Source: Frondihabitans sucicola
Lineage (GTDB): Bacteria > Actinomycetota > Actinomycetes > Actinomycetales > Microbacteriaceae
DNA: 64,000 bases
Direction of reading: 5' to 3'
Assembly: GCF_030296615.1 (NCBI RefSeq)
Contig: NZ_AP027732.1
Location: 1,240,001-1,304,000, forward strand
Shown piece after piece: positions 26,164 through 36,662 of this stretch (its first letter is position 1; the number at the start of each line of letters is the position of its first letter). The notes beneath the pieces were generated by a model, which worked only from the letters and a program-made list of their open reading frames with translations, was not told where the DNA came from and made no database searches. Position numbers and translations under genes: made by a program.

Positions 26164-26996
26164 TGCACGACACCGCGACGCGACCGGGCCCCGAGCTCCC
26201 CGAGACGATGTGGGAGGTCGCGAGGCGACCCCGCTGGATCGGGATGCTCGTCTTCGCCCTCGCGGTCGCGGCACTCTTCGCGTATCTCGGGCACTGGCAG
26301 CTCGACCGGAGCGTCGAAAGTCTCAAGCCCGTGAACACGGGGTCGGAGACCCGGAAGGTCCTCTCCGACGTCACTGAACCGCAGACCGAGTTCCTCGACA
26401 AGATGACCGGGCAGAAAGTGTCGGTCACGGGCTCGTTCGCGCCGAGCGACTTCACCGTGCTGAGCGGCCGGATCCAGCAGGGCAAGACCGGCTATTGGCT
26501 GGTCGGCCGCTTCGTCGACTCGACCGACCAGTCGTCGCTCGTCGTCGCGCTCGGCTGGGGCACGACGCGAGCCGAGGCGCGGGAGGCCATCCCGTCGATT
26601 CCGCTGGCGCCCACCGTCGAGACGTTGTCCGGACGGTACCTCCCGACGGAGGCCGCCGACGACGGCAAGTTCACGCAGGGGCTCCAGACAGTCGTCTCCG
26701 TTCCGCAGCTGATCAACCAGTGGTCGAACTTCTCGGGCGACGTCTACAACGGCTATGTCGTCGACCACCGCGGCTGGGGCGGGCTCACCCCGATCTACTC
26801 GCCAGCCCCCATCGACAAGGCCACGCTCAACTGGCTCAACGTCTTCTACGCCGTCGAGTGGGTCGTCTTTGCGGGCTTCGCGATCTTCCTCTGGTTCCGG
26901 CTCGTGCGCGACGCGTTCGAGCGCGAGACCGAGGAGGCCGAAGAGGAAGCAGCCCTCCTCGCGGCCTCGCCGCCGACCCCCACGCGCACCGAATAG
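26163..26996 (+). CDS. SURF1 family protein (cytochrome oxidase biogenesis)
   Basis: 277 residues with two membrane anchors, at about 26-45 (GMLVFALAVAALFAYLGHWQLDRS) and about 225-245 (VFYAVEWVVFAGFAIFLWF), and an extracytoplasmic domain between them. The GYWLVGRFV and VVALGWGTT strands match SURF1. Family knowledge links SURF1 to haem a insertion in aa3-type oxidase. It overlaps the antiporter by one base (TGATG) and precedes DUF3817 and guaA, a conserved Microbacteriaceae order. Confidence 0.87.
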   Translation: MHDTATRPGPELPETMWEVARRPRWIGMLVFALAVAALFAYLGHWQLDRSVESLKPVNTGSETRKVLSDVTEPQTEFLDKMTGQKVSVTGSFAPSDFTVLSGRIQQGKTGYWLVGRFVDSTDQSSLVVALGWGTTRAEAREAIPSIPLAPTVETLSGRYLPTEAADDGKFTQGLQTVVSVPQLINQWSNFSGDVYNGYVVDHRGWGGLTPIYSPAPIDKATLNWLNVFYAVEWVVFAGFAIFLWFRLVRDAFERETEEAEEEAALLAASPPTPTRTE

Positions 26997-27027
26997 CCTC
27001 CAGACAACCTCGATTAGACTGGCCCCC

Positions 27028-27467
27028 ATGCCCCTGAAGCCCCGGCCGCGCAACATCCCCAAGATTCCGGGGGCCGTGCGCCTGTACAAGATCTCCGCCT
27101 ACGTCACGGGCGTGATGCTCCTCCTGCTCTGCATGGAGATGATCCTGAAGTACACGGGTCTGCACACCGAACTCGCCCTCGGCGACTCGCGCGGGCTCTT
27201 CGTCCCCGCCGGCACCATCCGCAGCCCGGCCATCGACCTCTCGCTCACCATCCTGATCGTCCACGGGTGGCTCTACGTCGTCTACCTGTTCGTCGACTTC
27301 CGCCTCTGGAGCATCATGCGCTGGCCGTTCTCGCGGTTCGTACTGATCGCTCTCGGCGGTGTCATCCCCTTCCTGTCCTTCTTCGTGGAGAGCCACATGG
27401 CCAAGATCGCCCTGTCCCAGTACGAGACCCTCCAGGCCGAGCGTGCCGTGGCCCAGACGGCCACCGC

Positions 27468-27471
<4 letters not shown>
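27028..27471 (+). CDS. DUF3817 membrane protein
   Basis: 147 residues with three membrane helices ([56 protein letters not shown]) and the short head [16 protein letters not shown] typical of DUF3817. Function is unknown. TAGACT at 27015-27020 is seven bases before ATG 27028, suggesting a near-leaderless transcript running into guaA, which it overlaps by four bases. Confidence 0.83.
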
Positions 27472-29051
<1,580 letters not shown>

Positions 29052-29076
29052 CCCCGCCGCCCCCACGACTCACGAG

Positions 29077-29122
29077 AATCCCGTGATTTCGGCCCTCACC
29101 GGGCCCACATCACGGGATTTTC
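29077..29122 (+). terminator. Terminator after guaA
   Basis: AATCCCGTGAT / ATCACGGGATT, an 11-base-pair perfect stem extended inside by GGCCC / GGGCC, followed by TTTTCCTG. The A/T-flanked stem reads in both directions, so it may also serve the convergent small gene. Confidence 0.85.
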
Positions 29123-29153
29123 CTGTTGTCGCGACACCGGCGCCGATCCTGCC

Positions 29154-29387
29154 CTAGCGGATGGCGCCCGTGAGCGCGGCAATCAGCGCGACGACCCCGA
29201 CCACCATGAAGAAGCCGCCAGCGAGCGCCATCAGGAGCGGCGGCTGCGTGTTCGGGCCGACGCGGATCCCCTGTCGCTCGCGCCGCGCGCGGGCGGCGTT
29301 CGAGACGGTCCGGCGGAAGACGATGAAAAACGCGCCGAACAGGATCGCGAAGGGCCCCCACAGCAGAGCGAAGGTGTGAGCCGTCAT
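29154..29387 (-). CDS. Hypothetical small two-helix membrane protein
   Basis: 77 residues: helix 1 (FALLWGPFAILFGAFFIVF, about 6-24), a basic linker (RRTVSNAARARRERQGIRVGPNTQPP) and helix 2 (LLMALAGGFFMVVGVVALIAAL, about 51-72). Coding character is good and it is convergent with guaA. I do not recognise a named family. Confidence 0.6.
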   Translation of the reverse strand: MTAHTFALLWGPFAILFGAFFIVFRRTVSNAARARRERQGIRVGPNTQPPLLMALAGGFFMVVGVVALIAALTGAIR

Positions 29388-29530
29388 GGTGCCATCCAAC
29401 TCGGGGCGGAGACGTGTGGTTAGCGGGCGAGCGGCCGGTCGGGTGGTCGGCCGGTCGGCCAGTCGTGCCGTGGGTCTCGGTGGCGCCCGGAGCGTCGGCG
29501 AGGCGGGGACGCGGCGGGACCGGGTGTGCG

Positions 29531-29587
29531 TGAGATGACCCCATCTGTCGGGTCGCAGACATGCGGGCGACAGAACCGGCCATCTCA
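29531..29587. repeat. 57-bp interrupted palindrome
   Basis: Outer arms TGAGATGACC / GGCCATCTCA (one mismatch) and inner arms CTGTCG / CGACAG in the gap between two minus-strand genes. It is not placed like a terminator of either gene and may be a dispersed palindrome or operator. Confidence 0.5.
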
Positions 29588-29611
29588 TGGAGGGCCGCCG
29601 CCTGTCACGCA

Positions 29612-29645
29612 AAGAGCGGGCCGCCCCGAAGGACGGCCCGCTCTT
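29612..29645 (-). terminator. Terminator-like hairpin after the YccA-family gene
   Basis: Perfect 12-base-pair stem AAGAGCGGGCCG / CGGCCCGCTCTT, 14 bases beyond the stop of the minus-strand YccA gene. No T tract. Confidence 0.75.
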
Positions 29646-29658
29646 GCGACAGAAGTCG

Positions 29659-30501
29659 CTAGTTGTTTCCGCGCAGGATGGCCAGCATGCGCAGGATCTC
29701 GGTGTACAGCCACACGATCGTGACGACCAGCCCGAAAGCCGCCTGCCATCCGAAGATCCGCGGGGCACCGCGGTCGACGCCGACCTTGATCTGCGTGAAG
29801 TCGAGAACAAGGGAGTACGCCGCCAGGACGACGACGACGATGCCGATCCAGAACCCCAGGGGAATACCCAGGAACTCGATGCTGCGGAGCCCGAACTGAC
29901 CCTTGGTCACGCCGAAGATCTGCAATGCGAAGCTGATCAAGGAGAACGCCAGGTAGCCGAACATCGCGACGAGGAAGATCTGCGTCGCGCGCTTGGACGC
30001 TCGTACCTTGCCCGACGCGAAGAGAGCGAGAGTCACGCCGAAAACCCCGAGTGTGCCCAGAACGGCCTGAACGACGATCCCGTCGTAGGCCGCTTCGAAG
30101 TAGCTGGACAGACCGCCGACAAGCAGCCCCTCGAAGCCGGCGTAGGCCAGGACAAGAGCGCCGGACGGGCGCTTCTTGAAGATGTTGACCAACGCCAGGA
30201 CGAAGCCCACGATGCCACCGACGATGGCGAGCGCCGGAACGAACCACCCGACAGCCGCACCGACGAGCAACACGGCGAAGGCGCCGACGGTTTTGGCGAT
30301 GGTGTCTTCGTAGGTCATCCGGTCGGTGTCGACCGGCGATGCGCTGGGCTGGTTGTACATCGCCTGCAGCTGCTCGGCCGTCATGCCGCCGTTGACGACG
30401 GGCTGGCGGGCGGCGGCCTGGGCGTTCTGCCACTTGACGAGGTCGTTGCTGTTGTTCGAAAAAGCCGGCGACTGACTGAAGCCGGGATTCGAGTGAGCCA
30501 T
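29659..30501 (-). CDS. Bax inhibitor-1/YccA family membrane protein
   Basis: 280 residues. A ~70-residue hydrophilic Gln/Asn/Ser-rich head precedes seven membrane helices (TVGAFAVLLVGAAVGWFVPALA, IVGFVLALVNIF, GALVLAYAGFEGLLVGGLSSYFE, and others) typical of actinobacterial YccA proteins; it ends RMLAILRGNN. Family role (membrane protein quality control or Ca2+ leak) is unproven here. ATG 30501 has GGAGGA seven bases upstream, better than in-frame starts further out. Confidence 0.85.
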   Translation of the reverse strand: MAHSNPGFSQSPAFSNNSNDLVKWQNAQAAARQPVVNGGMTAEQLQAMYNQPSASPVDTDRMTYEDTIAKTVGAFAVLLVGAAVGWFVPALAIVGGIVGFVLALVNIFKKRPSGALVLAYAGFEGLLVGGLSSYFEAAYDGIVVQAVLGTLGVFGVTLALFASGKVRASKRATQIFLVAMFGYLAFSLISFALQIFGVTKGQFGLRSIEFLGIPLGFWIGIVVVVLAAYSLVLDFTQIKVGVDRGAPRIFGWQAAFGLVVTIVWLYTEILRMLAILRGNN

Positions 30502-30525
30502 TGGGTCCTCCGAGGATCCGTGCTG

Positions 30526-30551
30526 GTGAGGCACAACTGTTGTGGCCTCAC
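30526..30551. promoter_or_regulatory. Dyad upstream of the YccA-family gene
   Basis: GTGAGGCACAAC - T - GTTGTGGCCTCAC is a near-perfect palindrome apart from one extra C. It lies 25 bases before the YccA start on the minus strand, within the likely leader or promoter, and is a candidate operator. Confidence 0.45.
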
Positions 30552-30671
30552 AGCTTACGCGAGGCTCGAGGTCTCGCCACTGAGAATTTGCCTGATGAGA
30601 GGCGGGATTCGCCGAAAGCATAACTGCGCGACCTGCAGGTTTGCAGTTGCTGCAGCAGGGGCCGAGGGCGC

Positions 30672-30677
30672 TAGCGT
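30672..30677 (+). promoter_or_regulatory. -10 box for leaderless glycerophosphodiesterase gene
   Basis: TAGCGT lies six bases before GTG 30684. The intervening GAAGGG is too close to serve as a normal ribosome site if transcription starts at the GTG. Confidence 0.5.
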
Positions 30678-30683
30678 GAAGGG

Positions 30684-31715
30684 GTGAGCCGAGCCCCGAT
30701 CGTCATCGCCCATCGCGGAGCCTCCGGGCACCGCCCCGAACACGGGGCGGACGCCTACCGGCTCGCCGTCGAACTCGGCGCCGACGCCATCGAGCCCGAC
30801 ATCGTCGCGACGCTCGACGGCGTCCTCGTCCTCCGCCACGAGAACGAGATCTCGGGTACCACCGACGTGGCCGACCACACCGAGTTCGCCGACCGCCGCA
30901 CCACGAAAGAGGTCGACGGTGCCGCTGTCACCGGTTGGTTCACCGAAGACTTCACCTGGGCGGAGCTGTCGACACTGCGGATCCGCGAGCGCCTGCCGAA
31001 GCTGAGACCCGCTTCGGCGGCGCACGACGGCGAGGGCAGGATCCAGAGACTGGGCGACCTCCTCGACCTCCTCGACGCGGACGACGTTCGAAGCGCCCGC
31101 GGCGGAGCGGGCGTCGGCCTGGTCGCCGAGATCAAGCACGCCACCTACTTCGAGTCGATCGGCCTTCCCCTCGACGAGCTCGTGGCAGCCGAGCTGACGG
31201 CCTCGGGCTGGGCGACCGATCCGCGCCTGACGGTCGAGAGCTTCGAGCGGACCGTGCTGGGCAAGCTGCGAGCTCGCGGCGTGACGGGACGCTCGGTCTA
31301 CCTCCTCGAGTCGAGCGGGGCGGCCGCCGACCTCGTCGCGCGGTCGGGCTCGGCCGCGCCCCAGTACCTCGAGCAGCTCGAACCGGCAGCCCTCGCCGAG
31401 CTGGCGTCGGGAGCCGACGGCGCCAGGATCGACGGCATCAGCCTCGACAAGAAGATGCTGATCGACGCGGCCGGGGTCGCGGATCCTGCGCTCGTCGCTC
31501 GTGGCCACGCACTCGGCCTCGACGTCTTCACCTGGACGGTCCGCCCCGAGAACTCCTTCGTCAGCAAGGCGCTCCGGAGCAGTTCCCACAAGGCCGACTT
31601 CGGCCACTGGCAGACCGAGCTCGCCCGCCTCGTCGGCACGGGGGTCGACGGCGTCTTCGCGGACTATCCGGAGCTCGTGCGGGTCGCGCTCGCGGAGGAA
31701 CCTGCTGCCCTGTGA
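30684..31715 (+). CDS. Glycerophosphodiester phosphodiesterase
   Basis: 343 residues with the GDPD TIM barrel: IAHRGASGHRPEHGADAYRLAVELGADAIEPDIVATLDGVLVLRHENEI carries the catalytic HRG histidine, the acid residues and second histidine. GLVAEIKHATYFE is the metal-binding strand and VFTWTVRPEN the end of the barrel. Hydrolyses glycerophosphodiesters to glycerol-3-phosphate and alcohol. No signal peptide, so cytosolic. The product could feed GlpD. Confidence 0.93.
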   Translation: MSRAPIVIAHRGASGHRPEHGADAYRLAVELGADAIEPDIVATLDGVLVLRHENEISGTTDVADHTEFADRRTTKEVDGAAVTGWFTEDFTWAELSTLRIRERLPKLRPASAAHDGEGRIQRLGDLLDLLDADDVRSARGGAGVGLVAEIKHATYFESIGLPLDELVAAELTASGWATDPRLTVESFERTVLGKLRARGVTGRSVYLLESSGAAADLVARSGSAAPQYLEQLEPAALAELASGADGARIDGISLDKKMLIDAAGVADPALVARGHALGLDVFTWTVRPENSFVSKALRSSSHKADFGHWQTELARLVGTGVDGVFADYPELVRVALAEEPAAL

Positions 31716-31761
31716 TCCCGGGGCCGGCGATGTCGGTGCGCGCGCTTAAGCTGGTACGACC

Positions 31762-34230
31762 ATGACGATCGTGCTCGAGCCCTCCGAACCGAACAACGGC
31801 CCCGGCGCCTCCGCGCCTGGCCCGGGCGGTGCCGGTTTCGGCGCGCGCCTGACCGCCGGGCTCAATCCTCAGCAGAAAGAGGCGGTCGAGTACCGAGGTC
31901 CATCGCTGCTCATCGTCGCGGGCGCGGGCTCCGGCAAGACCAGCGTGCTCACGCGCCGCATCGCAGGGCTGATCGACTCGCGCGAGGCCTGGCCCAGCCA
32001 GATCCTGGCCATCACGTTCACCAACAAGGCCGCGGCCGAGATGCGCGAGCGCGTGGCACAGCTGATCGGGCAGTCGTCCGAGGGCATGTGGATCTCGACC
32101 TTCCACTCCGCCTGCGTCCGCATCCTGCGGCGAGAGGCCGAGCAGTTCGGATTCACGAAGAGCTTCACCATCTACGACTCCGCCGACTCCCGGGCCCTGC
32201 TCAAGCGCATCCTCAAAGAACTCGACGCCGATTCGCTCGGCTTCACGGTCAGCCAGGCCTCGGGCAAGATCTCGAAGCTGAAGAACGAGCTCAGCGACGT
32301 CGAGAGCTACTCCCGGCAGATCAACATGGGCGACCCGCAAGAGGTCATGTTCCTCGAGATCTTCCGCCAGTACACGCGAGAGCTTCAGCGTGCCAACGCG
32401 TTCGACTTCGACGATCTCATCGCGCAGACCGTCTACCTGTTCCGCGCCTTTCCGCACGTCGCGGCGGTCTACCAGCGGCGGTTCCGGCACATCCTGGTCG
32501 ACGAGTACCAAGACACCAACCACGCGCAGTACGCCTTGATCCGCGAGCTCACCCGACCGATCGACCCCGAGCTGGTCGACGATCTCGAGCGCGGTGGCCA
32601 GTTCGTCACCAGCCTCAAAGACGGAAGCGGCAGGATCCCCGGTGCCTCGCTCACGGTCGTCGGCGACTCCGACCAGTCGATCTACGCCTTCCGCGGGGCG
32701 GACATCCGCAACATCACCGAATTCGAGCACGATTTTCCGAATTCCAAGGTGATCCTCCTCGAACAGAACTACCGCTCGACCCAGAACATCCTCGACGCCG
32801 CCAACGCCGTGATCGCGAACAACTTCGATCGCCAGGCGAAGAATCTCTTCACGACGGTCGGTGCCGGCGAGAAGATCATCGGCTTCACCGGTTACACCGG
32901 GCACGACGAGGCTCAGTTCGTCGCCGACGAGATCGCCACGCTCCACGAGGCGGGCACGGCGTACAAAGACATCGCCGTGTTCTACCGGACCAACTCGCAG
33001 ACTCGTGCTCTCGAAGAGATCTTCATCCGGTCGGCGATTCCGTACCGCGTGCTGGGCGGCACGAAGTTCTACGAGCGCGCCGAGATCAAAGACGCCATGG
33101 CGTACCTCATCGCGGTGGCGAATCCCGCCGACCCGATGGCGCTGCGCCGCGTGATGAACACCCCCAAGCGCGGCATCGGGCCCGCCACCGAGACGGCCCT
33201 GCAGCGCTACGCCGACCAGAACGAGGTCACGCTTCGCGACGCGATGCGCAGCGCCGCCGAGCTCGGGCTGGGCCCGAAGGTGACCGGGGCGATCACCGGC
33301 CTGGCGAAGCTTCTCGACGAGGTGTCGGCCACGGCCGCGACGGCGCCCGTGAGCGACATCCTCACGGCGCTGCTCGAAGGAAGCGGTCTCGTCACGGCCC
33401 TCCGCGCCTCGCGCGACCCGCAAGACGAAGCCCGCGCCGAGAACATCGACGAGCTCGTGGCCGTCACGAAAGAGTTCCAGAAGAACAACCCCGACGGCGT
33501 GCTCCTCGACTTCTTGACCGAGGTCACGCTCGTCGCCGCGGCCGACGATCTCGACGACACCAGCGGCACGGTGTCGCTGATGACCCTTCACACCGCCAAG
33601 GGGCTCGAGTACGAGGCCGTGTTCTTGACCGGCGTCGAAGAAGACCTCCTCCCGCACCGCATGTCGGCCTCCGAGCCGGGTGGCCCGGCCGAAGAGCGGC
33701 GGCTGTTCTACGTCGGAATCACTCGGGCCAGGCAGAAGCTGTTCCTGTCGCTCGCAATGACGAGGGCGCAGTTCGGCGAGGTCAATGTGGCGATGCCGTC
33801 TCGCTACCTTCAAGAGATCCCGGTCGAGCTGATCGACTGGAAGCAATCGCCCGGCATGGCCAACAGTCGGGGAGGCACCCAGCCCCGCGCTCTGAACGCG
33901 CGCCGCGACGGCGGGTTCGGCGGCGACAGCGGCGGCTTCGCAGGGCGCACGCGCTCCGGCGGTGGCTACGGGGGCGGCAGCTACGACCGAGCCACGGCTG
34001 CGGCGAAGACGAAGCCGAAGACCGAGTGGACCAACCGCGTCACGGGCACCGTCCGCGACAACGGCGACCTCGAACTCGACGCAGGCGACCGCATCTCGCA
34101 CCTCGACTTCGGTGAGGGCCGCGTGATCGCAGTCACCGGCGTCGGGGCTCGGCGCATCGCCGAGGTCCAGTTCGACACCGCCGGTCGGAAGAAGCTCCTG
34201 ATCAAGGTCGCTCCCATCGACAAGCTCTAG
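31762..34230 (+). CDS. pcrA: ATP-dependent DNA helicase PcrA/UvrD (UvrD1 type)
   Basis: SF1A 3'-5' helicase for nucleotide-excision and mismatch-linked repair and clearing of RecA or stalled polymerase. 822 residues: ~25-residue Pro/Gly head, motif I AGAGSGKTSVLTRR near residue 55, motif II VDEYQDTN, motif III GDSDQSIYAFRGA, QNYRSTQNI, VMTLHTAKGLEYEAVF and ITRARQKL. After a Gly-rich linker comes the RNA-polymerase-binding Tudor-like end (ISHLDFGEGRVIAVTGVG). Its place just before sucCD-perM-purN-purH equals that of uvrD1 in M. tuberculosis. Good fit to full family length. Confidence 0.95.
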   Translation: MTIVLEPSEPNNGPGASAPGPGGAGFGARLTAGLNPQQKEAVEYRGPSLLIVAGAGSGKTSVLTRRIAGLIDSREAWPSQILAITFTNKAAAEMRERVAQLIGQSSEGMWISTFHSACVRILRREAEQFGFTKSFTIYDSADSRALLKRILKELDADSLGFTVSQASGKISKLKNELSDVESYSRQINMGDPQEVMFLEIFRQYTRELQRANAFDFDDLIAQTVYLFRAFPHVAAVYQRRFRHILVDEYQDTNHAQYALIRELTRPIDPELVDDLERGGQFVTSLKDGSGRIPGASLTVVGDSDQSIYAFRGADIRNITEFEHDFPNSKVILLEQNYRSTQNILDAANAVIANNFDRQAKNLFTTVGAGEKIIGFTGYTGHDEAQFVADEIATLHEAGTAYKDIAVFYRTNSQTRALEEIFIRSAIPYRVLGGTKFYERAEIKDAMAYLIAVANPADPMALRRVMNTPKRGIGPATETALQRYADQNEVTLRDAMRSAAELGLGPKVTGAITGLAKLLDEVSATAATAPVSDILTALLEGSGLVTALRASRDPQDEARAENIDELVAVTKEFQKNNPDGVLLDFLTEVTLVAAADDLDDTSGTVSLMTLHTAKGLEYEAVFLTGVEEDLLPHRMSASEPGGPAEERRLFYVGITRARQKLFLSLAMTRAQFGEVNVAMPSRYLQEIPVELIDWKQSPGMANSRGGTQPRALNARRDGGFGGDSGGFAGRTRSGGGYGGGSYDRATAAAKTKPKTEWTNRVTGTVRDNGDLELDAGDRISHLDFGEGRVIAVTGVGARRIAEVQFDTAGRKKLLIKVAPIDKL

Positions 34231-34272
34231 TCGGCCGTCCTCTAGTCGGTCGCCGCGGCGCGGGCGAGGTGG

Positions 34273-34319
34273 ACGCGGCGCCGCGCGAGGGCGCGGCGCC
34301 GCGCGAGGGCGCGGCGCGC
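34273..34319. repeat. 18-bp GC-only tandem repeat
   Basis: Two full copies of an 18-base unit (GCGGCGCCGCGCGAGG-type) and most of a third lie between the helicase and the surface-protein gene. The sequence is almost purely G and C, self-complementary, and prone to slippage. Confidence 0.75.
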
Positions 34320-34357
34320 GAGCGCAGCCGGCACCGAGATCGGCACCGGCTGCGCTC
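34320..34357 (-). terminator. Terminator between helicase and surface-protein genes
   Basis: GAGCGCAGCCGG / CCGGCTGCGCTC, 12 perfect pairs around a 14-base loop, lies ten bases beyond the stop of the minus-strand surface-protein gene. It can also stop plus-strand transcripts from pcrA. Confidence 0.75.
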
Positions 34358-34366
34358 TCGAACGCT

Positions 34367-36353
34367 CTAGCTCTGCGCCGGGCGATCCGGGCTCGCGTCG
34401 CCCAGCGGGTCCGTCTCGGCGCCGAGGCCGCGTCGGCGTCGGAGCGCCGCTCGGCCGGCCAGCGCCAGCACTCCGAGGAGACGACGCCGCCACCCAGGGC
34501 GATCAGCCCCGGTGTCCCGTCACTGCCTGTGAACGCGAGCGCCGGCGGGGCGGACTTCGACGGCCGAGGGGCCGGCGGAACGCTGGCCTCCGGCGTGACG
34601 GGCGGCGTCGGCTTCACCGGCTCGACGACTCGGAACATCTCGGGTGCGTGCGCGGTGAAATCGGCGAAGGCCGGGATGAGCTGGTGGCCGGCCGAATCGC
34701 GCTCGGACCCGTCAGACCGGAACACGAACACGTAGTGCCCCGCTTCCCTCACGCGGATGCACGGCGTGTCGTAGTCACCGTCCGCCGCGACCGTCGTCAC
34801 CGCCGTGCCGGCGAGGGGGAGGAGTCGATGTCCGAGAGGTCGCGACCGTCGGAAACCGGTTCGGCGAAGGGACCGAGCAGCAGCGACTCGACGTCGACCT
34901 CCGGGTGTTCGCCCTCGGCGATCTGCGAGAAACCGGACACGTCGAGCTCGTCGACCGCGCAGGATCCTGCGTCGAGTTGCTCGTCGCGGACCCGGGTCTG
35001 CACCGCGATGCTCTTCGGGCTGAAGGTGACCTCGCTCGCCGTGCCGAACGGCGACTTCCACGGCCGGACCCTGTCTCGGCCCTTGTCGCTCGGGGTGTCT
35101 GCGGGGTCGATGGTCTCGACCCAGACGTAGTAGCCGGGGGCCGGTACGCGGCAGGGCGGGGTCGTCGCCTTCGCCGGGCCGCTCGCGAAAACGGTCGAGA
35201 CCGTGCAGACCGTCGGGGGTTCGTCGGGCCAAGCGGGCGCCGGGGCGATCGGGTCTACGAAGGGACCGAGCAGCCGGCTCGTGACCGTGACCGGGATCGG
35301 GGCCAGCGATTCACCCGATCGATACCGTCCCCACTCGGGCAGCAGCCCGGGCCCCTGCGCCACGCTCACTTCGAGTCGGTCGACCAGGAGGGCGCCCGGC
35401 TTCGCTTGCGCGGCACTCGTCTGCGTCTCGACGCGAGGCTGGAACGGTCGCGGCGAGAGGGCCTTCTTGGTGTCGTGCGCGGTCACGGTCGCCCTCCCGC
35501 CGGCCGAGAACAGCAAGCCCTGCGAGCGGGAGGGGCTCGTGCCGACGTAGACCTCGCGGCCGAACGGCAGATCGGTGAAGGTGACGTCGGCGCGGACCTG
35601 CATCTCGGGCTTCGACGTGTCGGGCGTGATCGCGACCGGCTCGCCGTTCTTGACCGAGCCGCTCGTCTTCCCGTCGGGAAGCGTGGCCCCGACGAGCTTC
35701 GTCGACCCGGCGTGCTGACCGCTCGGCAGCACCGTCGGCGAGCCTCCGGGCGCCGTGGTGAGGATGTCGCCGGTGATCCGCGCGGTGCCGCGCTCATCGA
35801 GCTGAAGGGTCATCCGAGCGCTCGCCGTCATCGTCGCCTTGGTGTCGGCGTCCGCCAGGATCGCCTTGGCGCGCTGCAGGACGAACGCCGCCCGCTCGTT
35901 CGCCCGAGCCGCGTAGTACTCCTGTGTGTGCCCGTTGAGCCCGGTGATGGTCCAGACGGCCAGCTGCGCGGCGGCGGCATCGTCTCTGGAGGTCGTGGCC
36001 GCGTAGGTCCGAGCGATCCAGGCCAGGCGGGCCGTCTCCTCCGGCGTGGTGCCGGCGACCTGCGTGGTCAGACTCGTGGAGTAGTCGTTGCCGATGGGCG
36101 AGGGCCGCCCCGCCTCGAGGCAGAAGCCGAGCCGACCGTCGTCCATTCGGTAGCTGCCGATCCAGGAGAAGTTGTCGCCCTTCCAGAGATGGCCGACGCC
36201 GTGACTGCTCGAGGCGAGGCCGTGCGCGGGCAACGGCTGGAGGAGAGCGAGCAGACCTCCGAAGACGAGGACGAGCGCGAGGCCGATGGCAGCAACTCGC
36301 GGCCGATGCCGCGGGGTGAGTGGTGATCCGTGTATCCGAAGTCGTGTGAACAT
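34367..36353 (-). CDS. Sortase-anchored thioester-domain surface protein, two frameshifts as sequenced
   Basis: A cell-wall surface protein of about 660 residues once corrected. Signal peptide at about 1-45. A thioester (TQXA-type) domain follows with Cys78 in GRLGFCLEAG and Gln130 in AAAQLAVWTITG, the pair expected to form an internal Cys-Gln thioester. Long beta-rich repeats carry recurring LLGPF and DxLDV segments. The end is LAFTG (class E LAXTG sortase signal), a hydrophobic helix and an Arg-rich tail. Adding one base at 34815-34819 (SSPLAGTAVTTV) and one at 34473-34474 (SSGVLALAG) gives this end. ATG 36353 has AGGG eight bases upstream; GTG 36359 is an alternative. Likely adhesin; the target is unknown. 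Confidence 0.72.
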
Positions 36354-36453
36354 GGCCACGACCCTGCAGGATCACGAAGCTCTCGCGTCGGCCGCCGGAG
36401 CGCGCCTGTGGACAGCTTCCCGCGGTCTGTCTCCTGGGGAGAACGGGTGCAGA

Positions 36454-36660
36454 TCAGTCGATCTCGTCGCCCTCGAGGTCGTTCGGAGCCTCGTACGGCT
36501 CTCCCTCGTGAGGGGAGCCGCCGGTCGGGCCATCGTTCCCCTCGCCGACTCCCGGCTCGACCGTCTCGCCGGCGACGGCGTCGTTCGTGGCGATCTGCTC
36601 CGACTCCTCGAAGCGGGTCTCGGCGTCGTCGTCGCTGAAGGGGGTGCTCGTGTCGCTCAT
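36454..36660 (-). CDS. Hypothetical small acidic protein
   Basis: 68 residues, about one third Glu/Asp, no Cys or membrane segment (MSDTSTPFSDDDAETRFEESEQ... DLEGDEID). Probably disordered and cytosolic. ATG 36660 is chosen; GTG 36666 would overlap the upstream stop by four bases and is equally possible, indicating coupling to the SnoaL-like gene. No family recognised. Confidence 0.55.
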   Translation of the reverse strand: MSDTSTPFSDDDAETRFEESEQIATNDAVAGETVEPGVGEGNDGPTGGSPHEGEPYEAPNDLEGDEID

Positions 36661-36662
36661 CG

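Noticed and set aside
31561..35232. A 1223-codon open frame on the minus strand
   Set aside because: It lies opposite pcrA and only part of it (about 34480-34815) is real, being the shifted end of the thioester surface protein. The rest has no family signature and the wrong codon-position composition.
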